From an uncultured Bacteroidales bacterium (lineage in GTDB: Bacteria; Bacteroidota; Bacteroidia; Bacteroidales; Bacteroidaceae): 64,000 nucleotides of DNA. The notes beneath the pieces are model-generated. The model ran no database searches, was not told the origin of the DNA, and saw only the letters and a program-made list of their open reading frames with translations. The stretch is taken from NCBI GenBank assembly GCA_902779315.1, contig CACZBC010000019.1, positions 1 to 64,000 on the forward strand, given 5' to 3'. The translations under genes were made by a program, and so were the position numbers. This document shows, piece after piece, positions 24,190-32,433 of the stretch (position 1 is its first letter; every line of letters starts with the position of its first letter).

Positions 24190-25971
24190 ATGAGTGTTGC
24201 AATAACTGGTTTTGGCATTTTAAGCGCGATTGGAAACGACGCTTCGGCAGTCTTGAGTTCCCTCAAAGCAGGAAAGACTGGCATCGGTCCCATGCGTTAT
24301 CTCAGGTCGAGCCACAAGGAACTGCCTGTCGGAGAGGTGAAACTCTCTGATGAAGAAATGCTGCGGATGCTTGGTCAGGACGAGAAAGCGATCATTAGCC
24401 GCACCGTCCTGATGGGAGCTATCGCGATTCGCCAAGCTTTGGAACATGCCAATATTGACACGCAAGGGAAGCGCGTTACAGTCATTTCCGGCACAACCGT
24501 TGGTGGAATGGACATTACAGAACGCTTTTTCAAGCAGATTAAGGACGACGATGCCTTGTTGCCTCTCTTGGAGAAGCACGATTGCGGCAGTTCCACTCGC
24601 GAGATGGCCGACCTTGCAGGGCTGAAGGAAGCACAGGTTTGCACAGTTTCTACGGCCTGTTCTTCTGCAGTCAACGCCATTATTCTTGGCTCGGAAATGC
24701 TCAAGAACAACGAGGCAGACATCGTCATTGCCGGTGGAACTGAAGCTCTAAGCCTGTTCCACCTCAACGGATTCAACTCGCTGATGATTCTCGACAAAGA
24801 ACAATGCCGTCCTTTCGACAAGAATCGAGCTGGTTTGAACCTTGGCGAAGGAGCCGCTTTCGTTGTGCTACAAAGCCAGCCCCACTTTATCTCCCCCCAA
24901 GGGAAGCGTATCGTAATCCGCGGTTACGGCAATCGATGTGATGCTTTTCACCAGACGGCTTCTTCCGAGAATGGTGAGGGAGCTTTCCTCGCGATGAGCG
25001 AAGCCTTGCAAATGGCCGAGCTGCAACCAGATGATATTCAGTATATTAATGCTCACGGCACAGGCACTCCGAACAATGATGCCAGCGAAAGTGCAGCCAT
25101 TCGGCGTGTCTTTGGAGAAAAGATTCCACTCGTTTCGAGCACGAAAGGCTTTACTGGTCACACAACTTCTGCTTCTGGAGCGATTGAGACGGTTATTTGC
25201 ATCCTCGCTCTTCTCAACGACTTTGTGCCCTCGAACTATGGTTGGAAGGAGCAAGACGAAGCATGCATAGAGCCTTACGCTAATTCAAAATTTATAAATT
25301 CAAAATTCAAAATCTCTCCTTTGGAGAGTATCCTCTGCAATTCCTTCGGTTTTGGAGGCAACGATTCGGCTTTAATAATAAGTAAAAGCCCCCTCCCCGC
25401 TCCCCCTTTGGGGGAGTGCCTAAGACAGGAAACGTGCATTTTGGGAGAGTGCATCATTGATAATGTAGAGCAACTTGGCGAGCTTCGCGAGTTCGTTTCC
25501 GCTGGCGAAGCACGAAGGATGAGCAAGCTGATGAAGGCTGCTACCATTTCTTCCCTAAAAGCACTTCGTGAAGCAGGCATCGAGACGCCTGATGCCATCA
25601 TCACGGCTACCGCTTTCGGAATGCTCGAGACAAGCGAGAAGTTCCTCGTCGATATGCTCGAAAATGGCGAAGAAACCCTGAGCCCTACCCTATTCATGCA
25701 AAGCACGCACAACACTTTGAGTTCCGCTATCGCCATTCGGACCAAGTGTCACGGATACAATATGACTTACAGTCAGGGCAAAGACTCGCTCGAATGGGCA
25801 CTTCGCGACGCTCGAAGACTGATTGGGACGGGCAAAGCGAAGACTGTTCTCGTGGGTTATCACGATGAAGCCACACCGACTTTCCAGGAGTTTTTCCGTC
25901 GTATGGGAAAGCCCGTTCCACAGGAAATCTACTCTCGCAGCATAGTCCTCGGAGCCACGAAAAACGCCTGA
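24190..25971 (+). CDS. Ketosynthase fused to a second ketosynthase-like domain (gene 3)
   Basis: 593 residues. The N-terminal domain (1-395) has a full triad: Cys157 (VSTACSSAVNA), His289 (NAHGTGTPNND), Lys319 and His324 (TKGFTGHTTSASG). A C-terminal domain (about 420-590) shows LMKAATISSLKALREAGIE, TLFMQSTHNTLSSAIAI and GYHDEATPTF, again a ketosynthase-like half without its own Cys site, similar in type to that of gene 2. Heptamer-derived residues NSKFINSKFKIS (about 365-376) and a GC-rich palindrome read as SPLPAPPLGECL (about 400-411) interrupt the end of the first domain and the linker. It is the last gene before a 238-base gap with repeat array C. Confidence 0.85.
   Translation: MSVAITGFGILSAIGNDASAVLSSLKAGKTGIGPMRYLRSSHKELPVGEVKLSDEEMLRMLGQDEKAIISRTVLMGAIAIRQALEHANIDTQGKRVTVISGTTVGGMDITERFFKQIKDDDALLPLLEKHDCGSSTREMADLAGLKEAQVCTVSTACSSAVNAIILGSEMLKNNEADIVIAGGTEALSLFHLNGFNSLMILDKEQCRPFDKNRAGLNLGEGAAFVVLQSQPHFISPQGKRIVIRGYGNRCDAFHQTASSENGEGAFLAMSEALQMAELQPDDIQYINAHGTGTPNNDASESAAIRRVFGEKIPLVSSTKGFTGHTTSASGAIETVICILALLNDFVPSNYGWKEQDEACIEPYANSKFINSKFKISPLESILCNSFGFGGNDSALIISKSPLPAPPLGECLRQETCILGECIIDNVEQLGELREFVSAGEARRMSKLMKAATISSLKALREAGIETPDAIITATAFGMLETSEKFLVDMLENGEETLSPTLFMQSTHNTLSSAIAIRTKCHGYNMTYSQGKDSLEWALRDARRLIGTGKAKTVLVGYHDEATPTFQEFFRRMGKPVPQEIYSRSIVLGATKNA
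25283..25317 (+). repeat. Degenerate ATTCAAA heptamers in ketosynthase 3
   Basis: ATTCAAA, ATTTATA, AATTCAA, AATTCAA in tandem, in frame, encoding a repeated N-S-K-F peptide. Confidence 0.7.
25387..25420 (-). repeat. GC-rich palindromic element in ketosynthase 3
   Basis: Read on the minus strand it has GGGGGAG-n-GGAGGGGGCT, the pattern of the elements at 2076-2113 and 2415-2450, here in opposite orientation and also in frame (SPLPAPPLGE). Confidence 0.7.
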
Positions 25972-26009
25972 TTAAATCCCACCTACAGGAGCGCCTTCAA
26001 ACATGGCAC

Positions 26010-26107
26010 GTGATGATGGCCAACGTCACACGTGACGATTGCAATTTAACAACGTGACGTTTGCATTTTAACAACGTGACGTTTGGCAACATTCCACGTT
26101 ATGTTTT
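26010..26107. repeat. 22-bp-period intergenic array C
   Basis: Units start at 26010, 26032, 26054, 26076 and (partial) 26098; the core is GTGACGTTTGC followed by ATTTTAACAAC. It divides the polyene-type cluster between ketosynthase 3 and the small transporter gene. Confidence 0.9.
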
Positions 26108-26183
26108 CTGACTCGACGAAATGCATGTGTATTAACTCAATAAGAAAAGAGTTAATTTATTTGGCGTTTCGCTCTCCTTTTTG

Positions 26184-26191
26184 TATCTTTG
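26184..26191 (+). promoter_or_regulatory. Internal promoter of the polyene-type cluster
   Basis: TATCTTTG, 18 bases upstream of the ATG at 26210. It should drive the export and tailoring half of the cluster (26210-36237). Confidence 0.65.
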
Positions 26192-26209
26192 CAAAATAAT
26201 TCGATACGT

Positions 26210-26560
26210 ATGCAACTATTACCTTTAGCGATAATTCAGAGCCTTTTGCTTGTTGGAGGACAAGTTTTCCTGAAGCTGGCCCTCGCCAAGATGCAGCCTT
26301 TCGGCTGGAACTGGCACTTCTGGAGCGATTTGCTCACGAACTGGCAGTTCGCGCTTTGCGGCCTTCTCTATGCAGCAGGCACAATCCTCTGGTTCTACAT
26401 CATCAAGCATTTCCCCTTCAGCATGGCGTATCCTTTGGTCTCGCTCAGTTATGTTTTCGGCATGATAGCGGCAATAGTGGTCTTCCACGAAGAGGTGAGT
26501 CTGACGAGATGGCTGGGCGTGTTGCTCATTATGGCAGGGTGTTATTTTATAGCAAAGTAA
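26210..26560 (+). CDS. Small EamA/SMR-type membrane transporter
   Basis: 116 residues with four membrane helices (about 4-24, 44-64, 67-90 and 95-115). The pattern QSLLLVGGQVFLKLAL, ILWFYIIKHFPFSMAYPLVSLSYVFGMIAA and a final GVLLIMAGCYFIAK fits the EmrE/ArnE half of the drug/metabolite transporter superfamily, where members export small molecules or flip undecaprenyl-linked sugars. Translation starts at the ATG 18 bases after the promoter; an upstream TTG in frame lies in the promoter box itself. A flippase role in this cluster is plausible. Confidence 0.8.
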   Translation: MQLLPLAIIQSLLLVGGQVFLKLALAKMQPFGWNWHFWSDLLTNWQFALCGLLYAAGTILWFYIIKHFPFSMAYPLVSLSYVFGMIAAIVVFHEEVSLTRWLGVLLIMAGCYFIAK

Positions 26561-26564
26561 AGAA

Positions 26565-27146
26565 ATGAAACGATTAATATTGTCTGTTGTCTGTTGTCTG
26601 CTTTCCGTTGTCCTGACTGCACAAGGCCTCAGCGAGCAGAAGATCATCCAGAAGATGACCGCTTCGGCAGAAGCAATCCGGACTGTCAAGTGCAATTTCA
26701 CCCAGAAGAAGCAGTCGAAAATGCTCAAGGGAGAGCAAGTGTCTGAGGGAAAGATGTTCTGTCAGCAGCCAGACAAACTGCGATGGGAATACACTTCGCC
26801 CAAGCCGAGCACGCTCGTCCTCGACGGAACTAAGGCCCAACTGCTGAAAGGAGGCGAGCAAGGGACAAGGAACAAATTCGTCGGCGAAATGGCGCGAATG
26901 ATCATGAATAGTGTTGCAGGCAAATGTCTGACTGACAGCAAGACCTTCCTCGTCTCGGCAAAAGAGATGCCGACCGAGTATGTGGCAACCCTCGTCCCAC
27001 AGAAAAAGGACATGAAACGGCTTTACGCAAAGCTCGTCCTGCACTACGACATCAAGCAAGAAACCGTAACCGAGATAGAGCTATACGAGAAAAACGGAGA
27101 CAGAACCCTAATCGAACTGCATGACATCAGCATCAATGGAAAGTAA
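26565..27146 (+). CDS. LolA-like outer-membrane carrier protein
   Basis: 193 residues. Signal peptide MKRLILSVVCCLLSVVLTAQ, then a LolA/LolB-type open barrel: CNFTQKKQSKMLKGEQVSEG, CQQPDKLRWEYTSPKPSTLVLDG and a C-terminal ELYEKNGDRTLIELHDI segment. LolA carries lipoproteins across the periplasm; LolA-like genes are regular members of aryl polyene clusters, where they are thought to shuttle the lipidic product to the outer membrane. Five heptamers (26579-26613) encode the signal-peptide core. It is four bases after the transporter and overlaps the next gene. Confidence 0.85.
   Translation: MKRLILSVVCCLLSVVLTAQGLSEQKIIQKMTASAEAIRTVKCNFTQKKQSKMLKGEQVSEGKMFCQQPDKLRWEYTSPKPSTLVLDGTKAQLLKGGEQGTRNKFVGEMARMIMNSVAGKCLTDSKTFLVSAKEMPTEYVATLVPQKKDMKRLYAKLVLHYDIKQETVTEIELYEKNGDRTLIELHDISINGK
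26579..26613 (+). repeat. Heptanucleotide repeat GTTGTCT in the LolA-like signal peptide
   Basis: ATTGTCT, GTTGTCT, GTTGTCT, GCTTTCC, GTTGTCC. Three frames of the heptamer give the repeating hydrophobic peptide LSVVCCLLSVV. Confidence 0.85.
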
Positions 27147-28629
27147 GAAGACACTTCACGACAGAGGCATCTGCGTGTTAATTCCCACTTACAACAATGT
27201 GGGAACCATCGCCGATGTGGTTCGTCGTGCCCTTACCCATTGCCTGGATGTGATAGTTGTCGCTGATGGATGTACTGACGGAACACTCGAAATCCTCCAA
27301 AACATCGAGGGAATCACCATCGTTTCCTATGCCAAGAATGCAGGCAAAGGCTGCGCCCTGAAACGAGGCTTCAAGAAAGCCCTCGAGATGGGGTTCGCCT
27401 ACGCCATCACTTTGGATGCCGACGGTCAGCACTTTCCCGAAGATATTCCCACAATGCTTCAAGCCAACCAGAAACATCCGGGAGCCCTCATCGTGGGAGA
27501 AAGAAAGGGGCTTGAGGAGATGGAGCGAAGCAAAGGCAGCAAGTTCGCCAATGCCTTCGCCAACTTCTGGTTTGCCATTCAGACGGGACGTCGCCTTAAA
27601 GACACTCAGACAGGCTTCCGTCTCTATCCCTTGAAAAAGCTTCGTGGACTCTCGCTCCTCACCTCTCGCTACGAAGCAGAACTCGAGCTCCTCGTCTTCG
27701 CCTCGTGGCACGGCATCAAGATAGTTTCTGTGCCAGTCAATGTCTACTATCCAAAGCCAGAAGAACGCGTATCGCACTTCCGCCCAATCGCAGACTTCTC
27801 GCGCATCTTCGTGCTCAACACCATACTCTGCATACTGGCCATCGTCTATGGTTTGCCACTTGCCATCTGGCGAGGACTCATGACTTTCCTGCGCACCACA
27901 TACGCCCTTCTGTTCTTCATCTTGTCCGTATTCCTCATCCTCACGCCAGCAGCAATGCTCTATCTGGCTTTCACGAAGGACTTGGAAAAGAAGCGAATGG
28001 GCATGCACAAGCTGCTTTGGAACTTCTCGAGATTCGTCACGATTTGGCACGGAATACCTGGCGTCAAGTTCTCTGTCGGCAATCCGCACAAGGAGAACTT
28101 TGAAAAACCAGCCATCATCATCTGCAACCATCAGTCGCATCTCGACTTGATGACGATGCTCATCCACACCCCCAAGCTCGTATGTCTGACGAAAGACTGG
28201 GTATGGAACAACCCCTTCTATGGTTACATCATACGCAATGCTGAGTTCTATCCCGTTTCGGAAGGGACTGAAACCCTAATGCCGAAACTCAAATCATTAG
28301 TAGAAAGAGGTTACAGTATCACAGTGTATCCAGAAGGGACACGTTCGCCAGATTGCTCCATCACACGCTTCCATCAAGGCGCTTTCCACCTGGCTCAGCA
28401 ACTCGAACTGGATATCTTGCCGCTCGTACTGTATGGAGCAGGCAAAGCCTTGCCTAAGAAAGAAAAGCATCTCCACAAGTGGCCAATCAGAATCGAGATA
28501 GACAAACGCATCAGCCCAGAGGAGTTGCAGTCGCATGGAGACACGACAATGGCTCAAGCATCAAGCCTCAGGAAGTACTACAAAAAGCGTTATGCCGAAA
28601 TGGCAAACAGAATAGAGCAAGATGTCTAA
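27136..28629 (+). CDS. Glycosyltransferase family 2 fused to a PlsC-type acyltransferase
   Basis: 497 residues. The N-terminal domain (10-235) is a GT2 of the dolichyl-phosphate-mannose synthase type: IPTYNN, VVADGCTDGT (43-50), TLDADGQHFP (92-101). Two membrane segments (about 235-285) follow, then a PlsC/LPLAT domain with CNHQSHLD (about 330-337) and YPEGTRS (about 397-403). GT2-acyltransferase fusions are typical of aryl polyene and flexirubin clusters and presumably build the lipid or sugar anchor of the product. The start at 27136 overlaps the LolA-like stop by 11 bases; 27121 is a less likely alternative. The 3' end overlaps the next gene by eight bases. Confidence 0.87.
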   Translation: MESKKTLHDRGICVLIPTYNNVGTIADVVRRALTHCLDVIVVADGCTDGTLEILQNIEGITIVSYAKNAGKGCALKRGFKKALEMGFAYAITLDADGQHFPEDIPTMLQANQKHPGALIVGERKGLEEMERSKGSKFANAFANFWFAIQTGRRLKDTQTGFRLYPLKKLRGLSLLTSRYEAELELLVFASWHGIKIVSVPVNVYYPKPEERVSHFRPIADFSRIFVLNTILCILAIVYGLPLAIWRGLMTFLRTTYALLFFILSVFLILTPAAMLYLAFTKDLEKKRMGMHKLLWNFSRFVTIWHGIPGVKFSVGNPHKENFEKPAIIICNHQSHLDLMTMLIHTPKLVCLTKDWVWNNPFYGYIIRNAEFYPVSEGTETLMPKLKSLVERGYSITVYPEGTRSPDCSITRFHQGAFHLAQQLELDILPLVLYGAGKALPKKEKHLHKWPIRIEIDKRISPEELQSHGDTTMAQASSLRKYYKKRYAEMANRIEQDV

Positions 28630-30088
28630 GGTCATCATCATAGGTTCAGGACTTGGCGGCCTCACGTGTGGCTTTATCCTTCAAAGGAATGGATATGATG
28701 TGACCATCCTCGAACAAGGTCATCAGATCGGTGGATGCCTGCAATGTTTCACGCGTCAAGGCGTCAAATTCGAAACAGGAATGCACTTCATCGGCAGTGC
28801 TGCCAAGGGTCAGACCATGCATCGGATGATGAACTTCCTTGGTTTGGCCGACGTAAAGCTCAGTCCTCTCGACCCAAAAGGCTACGACACCATCGCTCTT
28901 TCTGGCGAAACATTTCGCTTCCCAAACGGCAGAGAAGCATTCATCGAACAGATGAGCAACTACTTTCCTAAGGAAAAAGACAACTTGCGACGCTATGCCA
29001 GCCTTGTTGCACGCATCGCTTCGGCTTCGACGCTCAACTCCTTAACATCCGAAGAACGCAACCTTGCCGCAAATACAGAGTACCAAACACGAAGCATCAA
29101 CGAGGTGCTCGAAGAACTCTTCCACGACGAAATGCTGCGAAATGTCCTCGTCGGCAACTTGCCCCTCTATGCTGCAGAACGTGACAAGACGCCATTCTCG
29201 CTGCATGCCTTCATCATGGACTTCTATAATCAAAGTGCTTTCCGAGTTGTTGGAGGCAGCGACACCATTGCCCATTCCCTTTCTAACTCTATAAAAAGGA
29301 TGGGCGGACAAGTGCTTACGGACAAGAAAGTCTGCCGAATCCGCTGTAACGAAACGCAAGCAACAGGCGTTGAAACTGCCGACGAATGCTTCTTTCCTGC
29401 TGATTATATCATCAGTACAGTGCATCCTGCTCGACTTATGGAAATGCTCGACACCAAACTCATCCGTCCTGCTTTCCGTTCTCGCCTCAGCAACATTCCC
29501 AACACGACTGGTTGCTTCTCCATTTATATAAAGTTCAAGGATAGCACGATGCCGTACATGAACACGAACCTCTACGGCTATCAAACCTCTTCTCCCTGGA
29601 ACTGCGACCAGCACGACTTCCTCTACATGCACATGTGCCACAAGGATAAAGCAGACTTCGCACAGAGTGGCGTAGTGCTTTCATACATGAAGATAGATGA
29701 AGTGGAGAGATGGAAAGGGACACATGTCGGGCATCGCGGGGCAGATTACGAGGCCTTCAAACGCCAACATGCAGAGCAACTGATACAAGATGTCGAGAAG
29801 TACCAACCTGGTATTGCAGCCGCAATCGAAACCTACTACACCTCTACCCCGCTCACATACCTTGATTACACAGGTACGGAAGGCGGTTCAATGTATGGTG
29901 TTGCTAAGGACATCCACCTTGGTCCCGCAGGTAGAGTGCCTTACAGGACTAAGGTTCCCAACCTGTTCCTTGCTGGTCAGAATGTCAATTCACATGGCAT
30001 GATGGGCGTCCTCGTAGGCACTATCGTAACATGCAGCGAGCTTTTCAAGTTTTCAAACCATGAAATCGTGAATTATTTCAATGACTAA
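28622..30088 (+). CDS. CrtI/retinol-saturase-like FAD oxidoreductase (first copy)
   Basis: 488 residues of the phytoene desaturase/all-trans-retinol 13,14-reductase superfamily. The FAD Rossmann motif is IIIGSGLGGLTCGFIL (5-20) followed by ILEQGHQIGG, and the C-terminal FAD-binding signature is PNLFLAGQNVNSHGMMGVL. These enzymes desaturate or saturate C-C bonds of polyenes. Two in tandem in a cluster that lacks a ketoreductase and dehydratase are noteworthy: they might set or adjust the double bonds of the chain. The substrate is unknown. It overlaps both neighbours by eight bases. Confidence 0.82.
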   Translation: MSKVIIIGSGLGGLTCGFILQRNGYDVTILEQGHQIGGCLQCFTRQGVKFETGMHFIGSAAKGQTMHRMMNFLGLADVKLSPLDPKGYDTIALSGETFRFPNGREAFIEQMSNYFPKEKDNLRRYASLVARIASASTLNSLTSEERNLAANTEYQTRSINEVLEELFHDEMLRNVLVGNLPLYAAERDKTPFSLHAFIMDFYNQSAFRVVGGSDTIAHSLSNSIKRMGGQVLTDKKVCRIRCNETQATGVETADECFFPADYIISTVHPARLMEMLDTKLIRPAFRSRLSNIPNTTGCFSIYIKFKDSTMPYMNTNLYGYQTSSPWNCDQHDFLYMHMCHKDKADFAQSGVVLSYMKIDEVERWKGTHVGHRGADYEAFKRQHAEQLIQDVEKYQPGIAAAIETYYTSTPLTYLDYTGTEGGSMYGVAKDIHLGPAGRVPYRTKVPNLFLAGQNVNSHGMMGVLVGTIVTCSELFKFSNHEIVNYFND

Positions 30089-31568
30089 GGTACTCATCAT
30101 AGGCGGCGGACTCGGAGGTCTTTTCTGTGGAGCAATCCTTGCAAAGGAAGGCTTGAAGGTGACTGTCCTCGAGAAGAATGCGGCAATAGGCGGCGGGCTT
30201 CAAAGCTTTACACGCTTTGGCGAGGTCTTCGACACCGGCATGCACGTGGTAGGAGGGCTGCAGGAAGGCGGTAACATAAGACGCCTACTCGAGTATCTTG
30301 GCATATGGAACAAGGTACATGTCGAGGCCATTCCTGCTGATTGTGCTGACCTTCTTTACTTCGCAGAAGATAAGCATTACTATCGGATAGCATCTGGCAA
30401 GGAGCAATTCGTCGCGTCTTTAGCGAAAGATTTCCCTTCGCAACGCGACAACCTCACTCGCTATGTGGATGCGATGTACAGCCTTGTCGAGGAGATGGAT
30501 CTCTTTCATTTACGTCCCGGGGCGCGTGACATCTTCTCGCATAGCGAAGAATTCAGCATGGCAGCCGATGCTTTCATTGCCAAGTACATCAATGATGAGC
30601 GTCTGCGAAAAATAGTGGCATACGTCAACCCACTCTATGGAGGTCGTGCCAATACCACGCCAGCGTTCATTCATGCCACTATCTCTGTGCTTCACATTAA
30701 TGGTCTCTGTCGCTTTGCAGGCGGTAGTCAACTGTTTGCAGAGACACTTGGCGACTTCATTAAGGAACATGGTGGAGAGATTCTTGCCAACGAAGAAGTA
30801 CAGCACATCCATACTGAAGGGCGAAACATAACAGGTGTCACAACTCGGGGAGGACAGCATTTCTCTGCCGATTACTACATCTCGGATATTCATCCTTGCA
30901 CTTTGCTTGCACTCTTCGATGAGCCTAAAGCTCTGCCCAAGGCTTACAGGATGCGTCTCGAAGACATTCCAAACACCTGCTCTGCCTTTCTCATCTATCT
31001 GAAACTCAAGCCCGATTCGTTTCACTTCCTTAACCATACAGGTTATTACATGCAGAACTATGAGGAAATATGGGACATTGCAGAAGCAAAACACGCGTGT
31101 TTAAATGGTTTCCTCTACATGACGCCACCAGAAATCGAACAAGGCAAATTTGCCAAGAAGATGATTATTGCTGCCCCCATGAACTGGCAGGAAGTGGCAA
31201 GTTGGGCAGGGACAACACTCGGTCATCGCAGTCAAGACTATCTTACTTGGAAGCAAGCCAAGGCCGATGAACTGCTTGACAGAATGGAAGAGATGTTCCC
31301 TCGCTTCCGCGACAGCATTGAAGGCATCAACACAGCTTCGCCTCTGACCATCCGCGACTACTATGGCGTGAAAGAAGGAGCTATGTTTGGATACGCAAAA
31401 GACTGCAAGAACATGGCACTCTCACAGGTTCCTGTCGTCACAAAGATACCGAACCTCCTGCTCACAGGCCAGTGTGTTAATCTGCACGGATTCTGTGGTG
31501 TACCGCTCACAGCAATTAATACTTGCGAAGCTATACTCGGCAGAAACTATGTGCTTAATAAGATTTGA
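30081..31568 (+). CDS. CrtI/retinol-saturase-like FAD oxidoreductase (second copy)
   Basis: 495 residues, paralogous to the preceding protein: FAD motif LIIGGGLGGLFCGAIL (5-20), VLEKNAAIGGGLQSF, and C-terminal PNLLLTGQCVNLHGFCGVPL. The middle parts, which bind substrate, differ considerably, so the two enzymes probably act on different positions or form a heterodimer. It starts eight bases inside the upstream gene and ends four bases before the esterase. Confidence 0.82.
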   Translation: MTKVLIIGGGLGGLFCGAILAKEGLKVTVLEKNAAIGGGLQSFTRFGEVFDTGMHVVGGLQEGGNIRRLLEYLGIWNKVHVEAIPADCADLLYFAEDKHYYRIASGKEQFVASLAKDFPSQRDNLTRYVDAMYSLVEEMDLFHLRPGARDIFSHSEEFSMAADAFIAKYINDERLRKIVAYVNPLYGGRANTTPAFIHATISVLHINGLCRFAGGSQLFAETLGDFIKEHGGEILANEEVQHIHTEGRNITGVTTRGGQHFSADYYISDIHPCTLLALFDEPKALPKAYRMRLEDIPNTCSAFLIYLKLKPDSFHFLNHTGYYMQNYEEIWDIAEAKHACLNGFLYMTPPEIEQGKFAKKMIIAAPMNWQEVASWAGTTLGHRSQDYLTWKQAKADELLDRMEEMFPRFRDSIEGINTASPLTIRDYYGVKEGAMFGYAKDCKNMALSQVPVVTKIPNLLLTGQCVNLHGFCGVPLTAINTCEAILGRNYVLNKI

Positions 31569-31572
31569 ACCT

Positions 31573-32433
31573 ATGAGAACACGCTTTGCAATAGTACTCT
31601 TATGCTGCATGCAAGCCTTTGCACAAGCTCCCATGAAACTTTGGAGCGGCACAAAGACCAAAGCTAAGGCTGTCACATTGACTCCATACCTGGCAAATAA
31701 CGACTCCCCATCAACGGCTGTCATCGTCTGTCCGGGTGGCTCGTATAGCTGGCTCGACATGAAAACAGAAGGGACAAAAGTTGCTCGATGGCTACAGGCA
31801 AACGGCATCTCTGCCTTTGTGCTGAAGTATCGTGTTCAAGGCATCGTGCCATATATCACACATTCACGCCTTATTTTCAAAGGGCATCAATACCCCGATG
31901 CTATCAATGACCTGCAAAGAGCCCTATCTTATGTGTATGAACATGCTGAAGAGTATGGTGTCAATCCCAATCGCATCGGCGTGATGGGTTTCTCGGCTGG
32001 TGGACATCTGGCGTTATCTTCAGTGATTAATAACCAACATACAATAGGTAATTCTGATTCCCCTGCTTTCGTAGCAGCCATCTATCCTGTTGTTAGCATG
32101 TCGCATCCCTGCACTCATAAGCGCTCCAGACGTGCTTTGCTAGGCGAACACAGGAAATACGACAAGGCTATGCGCGACTCACTTTCTATCGAGAAACATG
32201 TCACGAAAGGTTGTCCGCCAGTCTTTCTTGTTAATTGCAAGGACGATCCTGTCGTGAAGTACCGCAATTCAGAACTTCTTGACTCTGCCATGACGGCACA
32301 AGGCATTAAGCATCGCTACATACAATATCGTACAGGTGGACACGGCTTCGGCGCTTCTGAAACAAGAGGCACCACAGAATGTCGTGCTTGGAAAAACGAG
32401 TTTCTCACTTGGATAAAAAGTCTTGCAACATGA
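31573..32433 (+). CDS. Exported alpha/beta-hydrolase (acetyl-esterase type)
   Basis: 286 residues. Signal peptide (MRTRFAIVLLCCMQAFAQA). The alpha/beta-hydrolase core shows the oxyanion region CPGGSYSWLD, the nucleophile elbow GFSAGGHLALS (Ser in GxSxG), a catalytic Asp in NCKDDPVV and the His in GGHGFG, as in the BD-FAE/acetyl-xylan-esterase-like family. In this cluster a periplasmic esterase could hydrolyse or transfer the polyene acyl group. The start at 31573 gives a clean signal peptide; a far upstream start in the same frame would overlap the flavoprotein. It overlaps the next gene by four bases. Confidence 0.82.
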   Translation: MRTRFAIVLLCCMQAFAQAPMKLWSGTKTKAKAVTLTPYLANNDSPSTAVIVCPGGSYSWLDMKTEGTKVARWLQANGISAFVLKYRVQGIVPYITHSRLIFKGHQYPDAINDLQRALSYVYEHAEEYGVNPNRIGVMGFSAGGHLALSSVINNQHTIGNSDSPAFVAAIYPVVSMSHPCTHKRSRRALLGEHRKYDKAMRDSLSIEKHVTKGCPPVFLVNCKDDPVVKYRNSELLDSAMTAQGIKHRYIQYRTGGHGFGASETRGTTECRAWKNEFLTWIKSLAT

